From the NCBI GenBank assembly GCA_027214345.1, contig JAPWHR010000013.1, positions 62,001 through 126,000 on the forward strand: a stretch of DNA of 64,000 nt, read 5' to 3'. The first letter of the stretch is position 1, and each line of letters starts with the position of its first letter. Source of the stretch: Comamonadaceae bacterium G21597-S1 (lineage in GTDB: Bacteria > Pseudomonadota > Gammaproteobacteria > Burkholderiales > Burkholderiaceae_C). The translations under genes were made by a program, and so were the position numbers. The notes under the pieces are model-generated. The model ran no database searches and was not told where the DNA came from. It worked only from the letters and a program-made list of their open reading frames with translations. Positions 38,940-49,134 of the stretch are shown piece after piece.

Positions 38940-39004
38940 CGCGTGTCGCGACTACCCGGCATTTCCACTTTGACTACTGATGGGCCCGGAAACCGATCCG
39001 GGCC
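38940..39004 (-). other. secY-rpmJ spacer with palindrome and hairpin where infA often lies
   Basis: The 129 bases between secY and rpmJ are too short for infA. They hold TCGCG-TGT-CGCGA (38940-38952) and a perfect 8-bp hairpin, GGCCCGGA / TCCGGGCC (38983-39004), with a 6-base loop and no T-run. They could be an attenuator, mRNA processing site or internal promoter region. Confidence 0.4.
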
Positions 39005-39037
39005 TGACTGATTCTCGAAACCGCTCGCCCTCGGGCC

Positions 39038-40348
39038 TCACGAAGATTTGAAACTGGCCTTCTTCAAGAGCGACTCATACTGCTGCGACATCATGTAGTT
39101 CTGGACCTGGGACATGAAGTCCATGGTCACGATCACGATGATCAGCAACGACGTGCCACCAAAATAGAACGGAACGTTGTACTTCAGGATCAGGAACTCG
39201 GGCAACAGGCACACGGCGGTGATGTAGATCGCCCCCGCCAGGGTCAGTCGCAACAGGATCCGGTCGACATACTTCGCGGTCTGGTCACCCGGACGAATGC
39301 CCGGAATGAATGCGCCGCTCTTTTTCAGGTTGTCTGCGGTCTCACGGCTGTTGAACACCAGGGCCGTGTAGAAGAAGCAGAAGAAAATGATCGCCGCAGC
39401 ATAGAACATCACGTAGATCGGCTGGCCCGGGGTCAGCGACGCGGCGATGTCCTTGAGCCAGCGCATGGATTCACCGGTGCTGAACCAGCCCACGACGGTT
39501 GCCGGCAACAGGATGATCGACGAGGCGAAGATCGGCGGGATCACACCGGCCATGTTCAGCTTGAGCGGCAGGTGCGACGACTGGCCCCCATAGACCTTGT
39601 TTCCAACCTGACGCCTGGCGTAGTTCACCAGAATCTTGCGCTGGCCACGCTCGACGAACACGACGAAATAGGTCACCAGCACGACCAGCAGCACGATGAA
39701 CAGCGACACCAGGATGCTCATGGCACCGGTACGCACCAGTTCCAGCAGGCCCCCCATCGCGCTCGGCAGATTCGCGGCAATGCCGGCGAAGATCAGGATC
39801 GAGATGCCGTTGCCCAGGCCGCGCTCGGTGATCTGCTCACCCAGCCACATCAGGAACATGGTTCCCGCTGTCAGGGTGCAGACGGCCGTCACGCGAAAAC
39901 CGATGCCGGGGGAGATCACCAGCCCGGCCGAAGCCTCCAGCGCCACGGCAATGCCGAGCGACTGGAACAGGGCCAGGCCCAACGTTCCGTAGCGGGTGTA
40001 CTGGGTGATCTTGCGACGACCCGCCTCGCCCTCTTTCTTGAGCTGCTCGAATGTCGGAACGACATAGGTGAGCAGCTGCATCACGATCGAGGCCGAGATG
40101 TACGGCATGATGCCCAACGCGAAGATCGTGAAGCGCGACAACGCGCCACCCGACATCAGGTTGGCCATGCCCAGGATGCCGCCTTCCTGGCCCTTGAAGA
40201 ACTGCTGCAACTGGGCCGGGTCGATACCGGGAACCGGAATGTGCGCGCCGATCCGGTACACGACCAGGGCGAGCAGCAAGAACATCAGCCGGCGACGCAG
40301 GTCGCCGAACTTGCCGGTTTTTGCCAGTTGAGCCGCGTTGGTTGCCAC
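39038..40348 (-). CDS. secY: protein translocase subunit SecY
   Basis: 436 residues with ten hydrophobic helices; pore of the Sec translocon. N-terminus [20 protein letters not shown], pore-lining and plug regions conserved, start GTG at 40348. Sits after rplO as in the spc operon of most bacteria. Confidence 0.97.
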   Translation of the reverse strand: MATNAAQLAKTGKFGDLRRRLMFLLLALVVYRIGAHIPVPGIDPAQLQQFFKGQEGGILGMANLMSGGALSRFTIFALGIMPYISASIVMQLLTYVVPTFEQLKKEGEAGRRKITQYTRYGTLGLALFQSLGIAVALEASAGLVISPGIGFRVTAVCTLTAGTMFLMWLGEQITERGLGNGISILIFAGIAANLPSAMGGLLELVRTGAMSILVSLFIVLLVVLVTYFVVFVERGQRKILVNYARRQVGNKVYGGQSSHLPLKLNMAGVIPPIFASSIILLPATVVGWFSTGESMRWLKDIAASLTPGQPIYVMFYAAAIIFFCFFYTALVFNSRETADNLKKSGAFIPGIRPGDQTAKYVDRILLRLTLAGAIYITAVCLLPEFLILKYNVPFYFGGTSLLIIVIVTMDFMSQVQNYMMSQQYESLLKKASFKSS

Positions 40349-40383
40349 GTGCGTTTACCTGTAGTCCTGCTTCGACGCCGCGA

Positions 40384-40815
40384 TCAGGCGACGCTGCCGC
40401 CGGCCGCCTCGATGGCAGCCTTGGCGCCGGCGGTCGCGCCGATGCCATTGAGCTTGACGGCCTTGGTCAACGCGCCGGTCTTGATGACCTTGACGACCTT
40501 GGCCATCTCGGGCACGAGACCGGCGGCCTTGAGCGTGAGCATGTCGACCTCGGCCGCGCCCAGCACGTCCAGCGTGGTCAGCGTGATCTCGGCGTTGAAC
40601 TTGAGCAAGGCGGACTTGAAGCCGCGCTTGGGCAAGCGACGCTGCAGCGGCATCTGGCCGCCTTCGAAACCGACTTTGTGGTAGCCGCCCGCACGGGACT
40701 TCTGCCCCTTGTGACCACGACCAGCCGTCTTGCCCAGACCCGAGCCGATACCACGACCGACACGGCGTTTGGCGTGTTTGGCGCCGTCAGCCGGCTTGAT
40801 GCCATTGAGTTCCAT
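40384..40815 (-). CDS. rplO: 50S ribosomal protein L15
   Basis: 143 residues. Three consecutive ATG codons are possible; the third (40815) has GAGG at seven bases and gives the usual [20 protein letters not shown] start. Gly-rich N-terminal arm ([18 protein letters not shown]) and a C-terminal globular domain. Confidence 0.96.
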   Translation of the reverse strand: MELNGIKPADGAKHAKRRVGRGIGSGLGKTAGRGHKGQKSRAGGYHKVGFEGGQMPLQRRLPKRGFKSALLKFNAEITLTTLDVLGAAEVDMLTLKAAGLVPEMAKVVKVIKTGALTKAVKLNGIGATAGAKAAIEAAGGSVA

Positions 40816-40879
40816 CATCATCCCTCGTGAGTTGGCTGCGACGTGTCCGACAGGGCGGAGCGGACGCAGGCCATCAAAA

Positions 40880-41065
40880 TCACAATACTTTGACCAGGTA
40901 GCTGATCTTGTTGATCATCCCGCGCACTTCAGGCGAATCTTTCAATTCGCTGATGCTGTTCACCTTGCGCAGGCCCAGGCCGCGGACCGTCGCACGATGC
41001 GACTCCTGGCAACCGATCGGGCTGCGAACCAGCTGGATCTTCACGGTTTGTTGTTGCGTCGTCAT
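40880..41065 (-). CDS. rpmD: 50S ribosomal protein L30
   Basis: 61 residues, [20 protein letters not shown]. Small 23S rRNA-binding protein, between rpsE and rplO as usual. Confidence 0.96.
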   Translation of the reverse strand: MTTQQQTVKIQLVRSPIGCQESHRATVRGLGLRKVNSISELKDSPEVRGMINKISYLVKVL

Positions 41066-41079
41066 AACCTATCCATCCC

Positions 41080-41604
41080 TCAGGCAAACAGTTCTTCGAC
41101 GCTCTTGCCACGCTTGGCGGCAACTTCCGCCGGCGTGGTGGACACCGACAAGGCATCCAGCGTCGCACGAACCATGTTGTAGGGGTTCGAAGAGCCATGG
41201 CTCTTGGCCACGACGTCGGTGATGCCGACCACTTCGAACACCGCACGCATCGGGCCGCCAGCAATGATGCCGGTACCCTTGGGAGCCGGCATCATGATCA
41301 CGTTGGCAGCGCCATGGTGACCCGTCACCTTGTGCTGCAGGGTGCCGTCTTTCAACGAGACCTTGATCATGTTGCGGCGCGCCTCTTCCATCGCCTTCTG
41401 CACGGCGGCGGGCACTTCCTTGGACTTGCCCTTGCCCATCCCGACGCGGCCGTCGCCGTCGCCGACGACGGTCAGTGCGGCAAAACCGAGGATACGACCA
41501 CCCTTGACCACCTTGGTCACGCGGTTGATCGCGATCATCTTCTCGCGCAGACCGTCCTCAGGCCCCTCGGCCTTGCCCTGCATTTTCGCTTGTACTCGTG
41601 CCAT
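41080..41604 (-). CDS. rpsE: 30S ribosomal protein S5
   Basis: 174 residues; dsRNA-binding N-domain ([20 protein letters not shown]) and C-domain [19 protein letters not shown]. Accuracy protein of the small subunit. Spacing of 14 bases to rpmD. Confidence 0.97.
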   Translation of the reverse strand: MARVQAKMQGKAEGPEDGLREKMIAINRVTKVVKGGRILGFAALTVVGDGDGRVGMGKGKSKEVPAAVQKAMEEARRNMIKVSLKDGTLQHKVTGHHGAANVIMMPAPKGTGIIAGGPMRAVFEVVGITDVVAKSHGSSNPYNMVRATLDALSVSTTPAEVAAKRGKSVEELFA

Positions 41605-41621
41605 GTTTTTTTCCGATCTGC

Positions 41622-41987
41622 TTAGAACTGCAAGCCGGCTTCACGCGCGGCATCGGCCAGCGCCTTGACGCGGCCATGGTAGGCAAAACCCGAACGGTCG
41701 AACGCAACCTTCTCGACGCCGGCCGCCTTGGCTTTCTCGGCCACGCGTTTGCCGATGACCTGGGCCGCGGCGGCGGTGGCACCCTTGCCGGCGCCACCCA
41801 AAGCCGTGCGCACTTCCGCCTCGACGGTGGATGCGGAGGCCAGCACCTTGGCGCCGTCGCCGGAGATCACGCTGGCGTAGATGTGCAGGTTGGTGCGGTT
41901 CACCATCAGACGGGCCACGCCCTGCGTCGCGATGCGGATGCGGGTCTGACGGGCCCGGCGAAGACGCTGTTCTTTCTTGGTCAACAT
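41622..41987 (-). CDS. rplR: 50S ribosomal protein L18
   Basis: 121 residues from the second of two adjacent ATGs ([19 protein letters not shown]), which is better spaced from AAGGGG. 5S rRNA binder with L5; C-terminal [20 protein letters not shown]. Confidence 0.96.
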   Translation of the reverse strand: MLTKKEQRLRRARQTRIRIATQGVARLMVNRTNLHIYASVISGDGAKVLASASTVEAEVRTALGGAGKGATAAAAQVIGKRVAEKAKAAGVEKVAFDRSGFAYHGRVKALADAAREAGLQF

Positions 41988-41998
41988 CATGCTGCCCC

Positions 41999-42532
41999 TT
42001 ACTTCTTCTTGGTTTCTTTGATCGTGATCTTCTCGTCCGAATACCGGATGCCCTTGCCCTTGTAGGGCTCGGGCGGACGAACGGCACGAATCTCGGCAGC
42101 GATCTGTCCGACGCGCTGGCGGTCTGCACCCTTGATCACGACTTCGGTCGGGGTCGGCGTTGCCACGGTGATACCGGCGGGCATGTCCATGTTGACCGGA
42201 TGCGAATATCCGACCGACAGGTTCAGCTTGGCGCCTTGCGCCTGGGCCTTGTAACCGACGCCGACCAGGCTGAGCTTGCGCTCGAAACCCTTGCTGACAC
42301 CGACAACCATGTTGTTGACCAGCTGGCGCATGGTGCCCGACATTGCATTCGCGTCACGCGAATCATTGCTCGGCACGAAGGTCAGCTTGCCAGCTTCGTT
42401 GTTGATCTTGACCAGCGCGTTCTGCGCCAGCTGCAGTGCGCCACCGGCACCCTTGACGCTGATCTGGTCGGCCTTGATGCTGACGTCGACGCCAGCAGGA
42501 ACCAGCACCGGCATTTTTCCAATACGGGACAT
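41999..42532 (-). CDS. rplF: 50S ribosomal protein L6
   Basis: 177 residues, [20 protein letters not shown] and the C-terminal [13 protein letters not shown] signature. Two repeated L6 domains, as usual, near the factor-binding site. Confidence 0.97.
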   Translation of the reverse strand: MSRIGKMPVLVPAGVDVSIKADQISVKGAGGALQLAQNALVKINNEAGKLTFVPSNDSRDANAMSGTMRQLVNNMVVGVSKGFERKLSLVGVGYKAQAQGAKLNLSVGYSHPVNMDMPAGITVATPTPTEVVIKGADRQRVGQIAAEIRAVRPPEPYKGKGIRYSDEKITIKETKKK

Positions 42533-42559
42533 ATTCAGTTTCTCCTCAGTGCCACGCCA

Positions 42560-42955
42560 TCAGGCGACGTAACACAGGACTTCGCCACCGACACCGCTGG
42601 CGCGAGCCTTGCGGTCGGTCATCACGCCAGCGGGCGTGGTGACGATGGCAACGCCCAGACCGTTCTGGACCTGGGGCAACGTGCCCTTGCCGCGATACAC
42701 ACGCAGGCCAGGACGGCTCACGCGCTCGATGCGCTCGATGACCGGGCGGCCGGCGTAATACTTCAGCGCGATTTCGAGCTCGGACTTGCCGGCATCGGTC
42801 TTCACGGAGAAGCCGTCGATATAACCCTCGTCCTTCAGCACCTGCGCGATGGCAACTTTCACCTTGGAAGACGGAACGGTTACGGTCGTCTTGGCCACCA
42901 TCTGCGCATTGCGGATGCGTGTCAACAGGTCCGCGATGGGATCACTCATGCTCAT
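42560..42955 (-). CDS. rpsH: 30S ribosomal protein S8
   Basis: 131 residues, [20 protein letters not shown] start. Binds helix 21 of 16S rRNA and is the translational repressor of the spc operon in Escherichia coli; whether it regulates here is unknown. Ends [11 protein letters not shown]. Confidence 0.97.
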   Translation of the reverse strand: MSMSDPIADLLTRIRNAQMVAKTTVTVPSSKVKVAIAQVLKDEGYIDGFSVKTDAGKSELEIALKYYAGRPVIERIERVSRPGLRVYRGKGTLPQVQNGLGVAIVTTPAGVMTDRKARASGVGGEVLCYVA

Positions 42956-42973
42956 GTCTATGTCTCCTCGCGC

Positions 42974-43279
42974 TTACCAGCTGGCCTTGACGACGCCGGG
43001 AATCTCCCCGGCCAGGGCCATCTCACGAACCTTTGCGCGGGCCAGACCGAAGTGCTGGAACGTGCCGCGCGGGCGTCCGGTAATGGAACAGCGGTTACGC
43101 TGACGGGTGGGGTTTGCGTTGCGCGGCAATTTCTGCAGCGCCAGGCGCGCCACGGCGCGCTCGTCATCACTGCGTTGTGCGTCGCTGGCGATGCTCTTGA
43201 GTTCCGCGTGTTTCTTCGCGTACTTGGCAACCAGTTTGTCGCGCTTGAGCTCGCGCTCGATCAAAGCTTTCTTAGCCAA
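42974..43279 (-). CDS. rpsN: 30S ribosomal protein S14 (zinc-free form)
   Basis: 101 residues from TTG at 43279 ([17 protein letters not shown]). It lacks the CxxC pairs, so it is the C-minus long form. [20 protein letters not shown] is the family signature. Eight bases after rplE. Confidence 0.96.
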   Translation of the reverse strand: MAKKALIERELKRDKLVAKYAKKHAELKSIASDAQRSDDERAVARLALQKLPRNANPTRQRNRCSITGRPRGTFQHFGLARAKVREMALAGEIPGVVKASW

Positions 43280-43287
43280 GGGTCACC

Positions 43288-43833
43288 TCAGTTCTTGAAC
43301 GGAAAACGGAAGCCCGCGAGCAGTGCCTTGCACTCTTCGTCCGACTTGGCCGTCGTGGTGATGCTGATATTGAGACCACGCAAGGCATCCACCTTGTCGT
43401 ACTCAATCTCAGGGAAAATGATCTGCTCTTTGACGCCGATGTTGTAGTTGCCTCGGCCGTCGAACGCGCGACCCGAAATGCCGCGGAAGTCGCGCACCCG
43501 GGGCAGCGCCACGGTGACGAAACGATCCAGGAACTCGAACATCTGCACGCCGCGCAGCGTGACCATGCAACCGATGGCCTGGCCTTCGCGGATCTTGAAA
43601 CCGGCGATAGCCTTCTTGGACTTGGTCACGACCGGCTTCTGACCGGCGATCTTGGTCAGATCGGCAACCGCGTTCTCCATGACTTTCTTGTCGGCGACCG
43701 CCTCGCTCACACCCATGTTGAGTGTGATCTTGGTCAGGCGGGGCACCTGCATCGGAGACTTGTAGCCGAACTTGGCCATCAACTCCGGAGCGACTTTTTC
43801 GCGATAGTGTTGTTGCAGACGCGCCATGTTCAT
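43288..43833 (-). CDS. rplE: 50S ribosomal protein L5
   Basis: 181 residues from ATG 43833, which overlaps the rplX stop (ATGA); 43827 ([10 protein letters not shown]) is an equally good start. [12 protein letters not shown] and [18 protein letters not shown] are diagnostic. Binds 5S rRNA. Confidence 0.97.
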   Translation of the reverse strand: MNMARLQQHYREKVAPELMAKFGYKSPMQVPRLTKITLNMGVSEAVADKKVMENAVADLTKIAGQKPVVTKSKKAIAGFKIREGQAIGCMVTLRGVQMFEFLDRFVTVALPRVRDFRGISGRAFDGRGNYNIGVKEQIIFPEIEYDKVDALRGLNISITTTAKSDEECKALLAGFRFPFKN

Positions 43834-44150
43834 GCCACCTTGATCTCTTCGCCGCTGGACTTGTAAACGCGAACGCGCTTGCCATCGGCCTGCAGCTTGA
43901 TGCCGACCCGATCGGCCTTGCCGGATACAGCGTTGAAAATTGCGATGTTGGACTGGTGGATCGGCATGGCCTTCTCCACGATCCCGCCGGTCGTACCCTT
44001 CATCGGGTTCGGCTTGGTGTGCTTCTTCACCAGGTTGATGCCCTCGACCAACACATGGGAGTCATCCTTGCGCAGCGTGACCTTGCCACGCTTGCCCTTG
44101 TCGCGGCCCGCGATGACGATGACTTCGTCGCCTTTGCGAATCTTGTTCAT
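43830..44150 (-). CDS. rplX: 50S ribosomal protein L24
   Basis: 106 residues; KOW motif [13 protein letters not shown] and the [11 protein letters not shown] stretch. Assembly initiator of the large subunit. The ATG at 44150 lies 11 bases after rplN. Confidence 0.96.
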   Translation of the reverse strand: MNKIRKGDEVIVIAGRDKGKRGKVTLRKDDSHVLVEGINLVKKHTKPNPMKGTTGGIVEKAMPIHQSNIAIFNAVSGKADRVGIKLQADGKRVRVYKSSGEEIKVA

Positions 44151-44161
44151 GGATTGTGTCC

Positions 44162-44530
44162 TTACAGTACTTCGGGAGCCAGCGACACGATCTTCATGAA
44201 CTTCTCGGTCCGCAGCTCGCGCGTGACCGGCCCGAAGATGCGCGTGCCGATCGGCTCGAGCTTGGCATTGAGCAACACGGCGGCATTGCCGTCGAATTTC
44301 ACCAGGGAGCCGTCGCCACGGCGGATGCCCTTGGCCGTACGCACCACCACCGCGCTGTAGATCTCGCCCTTCTTGACGCGACCACGCGGAGCGGCCTCCT
44401 TGATGCTCACCTTGATGACATCGCCTACGCTGGCGTAACGGCGCTTGGAGCCGCCAAGCACCTTGATGCACAGGACGGACTTGGCGCCGGTGTTGTCGGC
44501 GACTTCCAATCGAGATTCAGTCTGGATCAT
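44162..44530 (-). CDS. rplN: 50S ribosomal protein L14
   Basis: 122 residues, [20 protein letters not shown] and [17 protein letters not shown]. First ribosomal protein gene of this cluster; rpsQ, its usual upstream neighbour, is not here. Its own ribosome site is weak (only GGGA about ten bases upstream), while a leader ORF with a perfect site ends on its ATG. Confidence 0.97.
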   Translation of the reverse strand: MIQTESRLEVADNTGAKSVLCIKVLGGSKRRYASVGDVIKVSIKEAAPRGRVKKGEIYSAVVVRTAKGIRRGDGSLVKFDGNAAVLLNAKLEPIGTRIFGPVTRELRTEKFMKIVSLAPEVL

Positions 44531-44625
44531 GTATGTGTTTCCCAACTTGTCCCCGTAAACCACCAAACGGAACGCTCGGCAGCCAACAGGTCAGTCTTGG
44601 GCCCGTCGTCGATGGCGCGAACCAC
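44527..44625 (-). CDS. candidate 32-codon leader ORF coupled to rplN
   Basis: GTG at 44625 with AGGAGG eight bases upstream, the strongest ribosome site in this region. The frame encodes a 32-residue peptide opening [14 protein letters not shown] with three Trp residues (VWWFTGTSW) and ends TGA, overlapping the rplN ATG as ATGA. Two more in-frame GTG codons precede it. It lies between the operon promoter and rplN. It is not S17 by sequence. A role as a coupling or regulatory leader is inferred from layout only. Confidence 0.5.
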   Translation of the reverse strand: MVRAIDDGPKTDLLAAERSVWWFTGTSWETHT

Positions 44626-44682
44626 TCGCACCACCTCCTATTGGGCAGATTCTTATCCGCTCGGTGAAGAGCGAAGCCCGCG

Positions 44683-44711
44683 ATTATGCACCACGAAGTG
44701 GGGTGCGTCAA
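44683..44711 (-). promoter_or_regulatory. sigma-70 promoter of the rplN ribosomal operon
   Basis: Minus strand TTGACG, exactly 17 bases, CATAAT, with a TG directly before the -10 hexamer (extended -10-like). The -35 element overlaps the glpD stop codon. Transcription would start near 44676, giving a leader of about 145 bases that contains the leader ORF. Confidence 0.75.
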
Positions 44712-46339
44712 CGCGTAGCGCTGAAATCGAGCAAATATTTTCGCGCCAGGTCCTCGAACGCCGCCAGCCCGGGGTCTCGGCCGGTCTCCTCGCGCAGGAT
44801 GTGCGCCACCTGCGGGCCCAGTGCCATGGCCTGGCGGGCGTCCAGGAACAGGATCCGGGAGCGCCGGGCCAGCATGTCCTCGACGGTACGCGCATATTCG
44901 AAGCGGACGGCAAAACGGACCATCGCTTCGGACAGTCCCGGCGCCAGCCAGTGTTCGGCCCCCGGCAGGGATTGCACCAGGGCCTGGTCGTCGCCATAAC
45001 TGTGCGGGCCGGGGGCCAGGCTGATCGAGGTCGCCGATTCCGGCGTCTGCCCCGCAGCGCCGGCCAGCTTGAAATGGCGCGTCACACCGCCCGCCCGGGT
45101 CGGCAACAAGGCCTTGTCGAAGCAGGTCTGCAGCACGTCTTCGGCCATCGCCCGATAGGTCGTCCATTTGCCGCCGGTCACCGTGACCAGGCCGCTGCGA
45201 CTGACCAGTACCGTATGTTCGCGGCTCAGGCCCTTGGTGCTGGCGCCGTCGTCGTCCTGCGGCTTGACCAGCGGCCGCAGCCCGACCCAGACGCTGCGCA
45301 CGTCGGCGCGGGTCGGCGCCTTGTGCAGGTAACGTGCCGCCTCCGAGAGGATGAACGCCACCTCCTCGTCGAAGGGCTCGGGCTCGCGCGCCAGGTCGCT
45401 GCGCGGGGTGTCGGTCGTGCCCAGGATCACCTTGCCCAGCCAGGGGACGGCAAACAGCACGCGTCCGTCGGCGGTCTTGGGCACCATCAAGGCGTTGTCG
45501 CCGGCCAGGAACTCCCGGTCGACCACCATGTGCACGCCCTGGCTCGGCGCCACCATGGGGCGCGTCGGGTGCCGGCCATCGCCGCGGTTGGCGTCGCCGT
45601 CCTTCTGTCGCAGATCGTCGACCCAGACCCCGGCGGCGTTGATGACGCAGCGCGCTCGCAGCTCCAGAGCCTGTCCGGATTCGACATCGGTGCAGCGCAG
45701 CCCGACGACCTTGCCCGCCTCGCTGATCAGGTCGTCGGCGCGGCAGTAGTTGACCAGCAAGGCCCCCCGGTCGGCGGCACTGCGCGCCAGCGCGAGCGCC
45801 AGCCGGGCATCGTTGAACTGGCCGTCCCAGTACTGGACGCCGCCGCACAGGCCGTCGGAGCGGGCATTCGGCAACAAGGCCTGGGCCCGGCTGCGGCTCA
45901 GGAAACGGGTCGGACCGAGCGCCGCCTTGCCGGCCAGCAGGTCGTAGGCCGTGAGGCCGGCGCCGTAGAACGGCGTTTCCCACCACTGATACGAGGGCAT
46001 GATGAAGGCCAGCGGCTGCGCCAGGTGCGGCGCGTTGTTCAGCAGCGTGGTGCGCTCGCGCAGCGCCTCGCGCACCAGCGCGATGTTGCCCTGGGCCAGG
46101 TAGCGTACGCCGCCGTGCACCAGCTTGGTGGCCCGGGACGACGTGCCCTTGGCAAAGTCGTGCGACTCGACCAGCACCACGGAAAAGCCGCGCAAGGCCG
46201 CATCGAGCGCCACGCCCAGGCCCGTCGCGCCGCCCCCGACGATGGCGACGTCGTAGGTGGCGCCTTGCCTCAGGCGCGTCACCAGGTCCTGGCGCTCGGT
46301 CGTGGCCACGGCGCCGGCGGTGGTGGTCGTGTCGCTCAA
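44708..46339 (-). CDS. glpD: glycerol-3-phosphate dehydrogenase (aerobic, FAD)
   Basis: 543 residues. FAD-binding [20 protein letters not shown], then [15 protein letters not shown], typical of GlpD. Oxidises sn-glycerol-3-phosphate to dihydroxyacetone phosphate and feeds the quinone pool at the inner membrane. The likely start is TTG at 46339, overlapping the glpK stop (TTGA); GTG at the VATTERQ position is an alternative. Its end carries the -35 element of the ribosomal operon. Confidence 0.93.
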   Translation of the reverse strand: MSDTTTTAGAVATTERQDLVTRLRQGATYDVAIVGGGATGLGVALDAALRGFSVVLVESHDFAKGTSSRATKLVHGGVRYLAQGNIALVREALRERTTLLNNAPHLAQPLAFIMPSYQWWETPFYGAGLTAYDLLAGKAALGPTRFLSRSRAQALLPNARSDGLCGGVQYWDGQFNDARLALALARSAADRGALLVNYCRADDLISEAGKVVGLRCTDVESGQALELRARCVINAAGVWVDDLRQKDGDANRGDGRHPTRPMVAPSQGVHMVVDREFLAGDNALMVPKTADGRVLFAVPWLGKVILGTTDTPRSDLAREPEPFDEEVAFILSEAARYLHKAPTRADVRSVWVGLRPLVKPQDDDGASTKGLSREHTVLVSRSGLVTVTGGKWTTYRAMAEDVLQTCFDKALLPTRAGGVTRHFKLAGAAGQTPESATSISLAPGPHSYGDDQALVQSLPGAEHWLAPGLSEAMVRFAVRFEYARTVEDMLARRSRILFLDARQAMALGPQVAHILREETGRDPGLAAFEDLARKYLLDFSATR

Positions 46340-47844
46340 TGGTGGACCCAGCCCTTGGCCCGCTCCACCGCCTGGCGCCAGCGCGCACGCTTGTCGGCCC
46401 GCGCCGCGTCGCCCATGGCGGGCTCGAAACGCCGGTCCATCGACCACTGCGCGGCCAGCTCGTCCGCACCGGACCAGAAACCGGTGGCAAGCCCCGCCAG
46501 GTAGGCCGCCCCGAGCGCGGTCGTTTCCGTCACCCGCGGGCGCACGACCGGGACCCCGAGAAAGTCCGCCTGCATCTGCATCAGCAGGTCGTTGCGGCTG
46601 GCTCCGCCGTCGACCCGCAACTCGCGCAGCGCAATGCCGGAGTCCGCCACCATCGCGGCGAACACGTCGGCGCTTTGCAGCGCGATCGACTCCAGCGCCG
46701 CCCGCGCCACATGGGCGCGCGTGGTGCCACGGGTGATGCCCACCATGGCGCCGCGGGCATAACCGTCCCAGTCGGGCGTCCCCAGGCCGGCGAAGGCCGG
46801 CACCAGGTACAGGTCATCGGTGTCGGCCACCTGGCCGGCCAGCGCCTGCACGGCTTCGGCCGAGTCGATGATGCCCAGTCCGTCGCGCAGCCACTGCACG
46901 GCCGCCCCGGCCACGAATACCGAACCTTCGAGCGCGTAGCAGGCCTGCGCCGCCTGCAAGCCGTCGCCGGGCCCGACCCAGGCCACGGTCGACAACAGCT
47001 TGTGGCGGCTGGCCACCGCGTGCCGGGCGGTATTGAGCAACATGAAGCAGCCCGTGCCATAGGTGTTCTTGGCCATGCCCGGCGCGAAACAGGCCTGGCC
47101 GAACGTGGCCGCCTGCTGGTCCCCGGCCGAACCGGCGATGCGGATGGAGCGCCCCAGCAAGCCTTCGTCGGACCGCGCCAGTTCGCCGCTGCAGGGCAGC
47201 ACCTGCGGCAACACCGACGCCGGAATGTCGAACAGCTCCAGCAGCTGCGGATCCCAGCGCAGCGTATGGATATTGAACAGCAGCGTGCGCGACGCATTGC
47301 TGGCGTCGGTGACATGGCGCTTGCCGCCGGTCAGGTTCCAGATCAGCCAGCTGTCGACGGTGCCGAAAGCCAGTTCGCCCTTGTCGGCCCGGGCCCGGGC
47401 TCCCGGCACGTTGTCGAGCAGCCACCGCAGCTTGGTACCCGAAAAATAGGCATCCAGCACCAGGCCGGTCTTTTTCTGGATCGCGCCGAGATGCCCCTGC
47501 GCCCGCAAGGCGTCGCAATCGCCGGCCGTGCGGCGGTCCTGCCAGACGATGGCATGGGCCACCGGCTCGCCGGTCTTGCGGTCCCACAACACCGTGGTCT
47601 CGCGCTGGTTGGTGATGCCGATCGCGTCGACCTCGGCCGCGCCGATCGATGCCTTGCGCAATACATCCCGCGCCATCGCCAGTTGGGTGCGCCAGATTTC
47701 GGCCGCATCATGCTCGACCCAACCCGATTGCGGGAAAAACTGGCGGAACTCCTGCTGGGCCACCTCCACCACCTGCCCGGCCCGATCGAACAGGATCGCA
47801 CGCGAACTGGTCGTGCCTTGGTCAAGTGCAAGTATGTATGGCAT
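46336..47844 (-). CDS. glpK: glycerol kinase
   Basis: 502 residues, [20 protein letters not shown] start. FGGY-family kinase with the [13 protein letters not shown] and [13 protein letters not shown] signatures. Makes glycerol-3-phosphate for GlpD. Start ATG 47844; the longer frame adds 11 residues without similarity. No glpF or glpR lies in the window. Divergent from proC over 90 bases. Confidence 0.95.
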   Translation of the reverse strand: MPYILALDQGTTSSRAILFDRAGQVVEVAQQEFRQFFPQSGWVEHDAAEIWRTQLAMARDVLRKASIGAAEVDAIGITNQRETTVLWDRKTGEPVAHAIVWQDRRTAGDCDALRAQGHLGAIQKKTGLVLDAYFSGTKLRWLLDNVPGARARADKGELAFGTVDSWLIWNLTGGKRHVTDASNASRTLLFNIHTLRWDPQLLELFDIPASVLPQVLPCSGELARSDEGLLGRSIRIAGSAGDQQAATFGQACFAPGMAKNTYGTGCFMLLNTARHAVASRHKLLSTVAWVGPGDGLQAAQACYALEGSVFVAGAAVQWLRDGLGIIDSAEAVQALAGQVADTDDLYLVPAFAGLGTPDWDGYARGAMVGITRGTTRAHVARAALESIALQSADVFAAMVADSGIALRELRVDGGASRNDLLMQMQADFLGVPVVRPRVTETTALGAAYLAGLATGFWSGADELAAQWSMDRRFEPAMGDAARADKRARWRQAVERAKGWVHH

Positions 47845-47934
47845 AAGAGGGCCGATTATCGTCACAGCCGGCGCCAAGGCTAGACTGTCGAGGTATTGCC
47901 GGTGGCGGCATTTTCAGATACCCCGAAGGACACC

Positions 47935-48753
47935 ATGAGCGGACAGATTGCATTCATCGGCGGCGGCAACATGGCCAGCGCCATCATCCAGGGCCTGCTG
48001 CGACAAGGCGCCGCCGGGCCCGAGACCATCCTGGTGGTCGAACCCTGGCAGGAGGCGCGCGACCGCCTGCGCCAGCAATTCAATATCGTTGCACAGGCGG
48101 CGCCCGGCCCGTTCCTGGCCAAGGCATCCACCGTCGTGTGGGCCGTCAAGCCCCAGACCTTCAAAGACGCGGCCGAACCGGCGGCGTCCCACACCCGCGC
48201 AGCGCTGCACCTGAGCGTGGCCGCCGGCATCCCGAGCGACAGCATCGCGCGCTGGCTCGGCAACGAGCGCGTCGTGCGCGCCATGCCCAACACGCCGGCC
48301 CTGATCGGCAAGGGCATCACCGCCCTGTATGCGCGCGCAGGTATCGACGCAGGCCAGAAGCAGGGGGTCGAGCGCATCGTACGCAGCACCGGTGACCTGC
48401 TGTGGGTCGACAGCGAGGACAAGCTCGACGCCGTCACCGCGCTGTCCGGCTCCGGCCCGGCCTATGTCTTCTTCTTCCTCGAAGCCATGTCCGAGGCCGG
48501 ACAGCAGATGGGCCTGACGCAGGCGCAGGCCTACCAACTCGCCGTGGCCACCTTTGCCGGCGCATCGGAGCTGGCCCGCAGTTCCGACGACCCGCCCCAG
48601 GTGTTGCGCCAGCGCGTCACGTCCAAGGGCGGCACCACACACGCGGCGATCACGTCAATGGAGGCCGCGCAGATGGGCCCCTTGTTCCAGCAGGCCATGC
48701 TGGCGGCACGGGACCGGGCGCGGGAGATGGGGCAGGAGTTTGGGGGCGGCTGA
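47935..48753 (+). CDS. proC: pyrroline-5-carboxylate reductase
   Basis: 272 residues. NAD(P)-binding IAFIGGGNMASAIIQGLL, the proline-site signature around LSGSGPAYVFFFLEAM, and RQRVTSKGGTTHAAI near the C-terminus. Last step of proline synthesis. AAGGA lies before the ATG at 47935. Confidence 0.96.
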   Translation: MSGQIAFIGGGNMASAIIQGLLRQGAAGPETILVVEPWQEARDRLRQQFNIVAQAAPGPFLAKASTVVWAVKPQTFKDAAEPAASHTRAALHLSVAAGIPSDSIARWLGNERVVRAMPNTPALIGKGITALYARAGIDAGQKQGVERIVRSTGDLLWVDSEDKLDAVTALSGSGPAYVFFFLEAMSEAGQQMGLTQAQAYQLAVATFAGASELARSSDDPPQVLRQRVTSKGGTTHAAITSMEAAQMGPLFQQAMLAARDRAREMGQEFGGG

Positions 48754-48823
48754 AGTCCCTTGGGCGTGTGGCTGCGCGGGCTTCGGTTGGCGTTAGGGCG
48801 AGGTCGGGCGTCTTGTTGCGGTG

Positions 48824-49065
48824 CGGTCAAGGCCCGTGGGCCCCGGCGCGGCGCTTCGCTGCGGCGGTCGGGCGCTGAACGCGCCGACTGCCCTGCGGTG
48901 CGCGGGCTTGCGCCTGCATCGCGCAACTCACTGCGCGCCCGATGGGCGCTCCGTTCAGACAGGCGCGATGAGAATGATGACGAACGCGCTGCGCGCGAGG
49001 CGCAAGCCCTGTGCTCCTCGGCGCCGCAGAAGGCGCGCCGCACCGGGGCCCACGGGCCTTGACCG
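48824..49065. repeat. 242-bp inverted-repeat element between proC and ubiA
   Basis: The 381-base gap between proC and ubiA holds no convincing gene. Perfect 23-bp inverted repeats (48824-48846 and 49043-49065, CGGTCAAGGCCCGTGGGCCC plus three more bases) bound the element and extend to about 32 bp with one mismatch. A second, perfect 12-bp pair (48904-48915, 48998-49009; GGGCTTGCGCCT) is nested inside, so the strand can fold into a long cruciform. No target-site duplication or transposase is seen. Confidence 0.8.
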
Positions 49066-49134
49066 ACTAGCGTCTGCGAAACGTCCGGCACAGAACAGCC
49101 GAAGCACCAAGCAGCCTGTGCCGGCCACTGGGCG

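Noticed and set aside
44156-46504. 782-codon frame on the plus strand across rplN promoter and glpD
   Set aside because: Antisense to glpD and to rplN; spans a clear promoter and has no conserved motif.
48754-49134. Short protein genes in the proC-ubiA gap
   Set aside because: Frames on both strands are composed of the inverted-repeat arms and have Arg/Ala/Pro-biased, motif-free translations.
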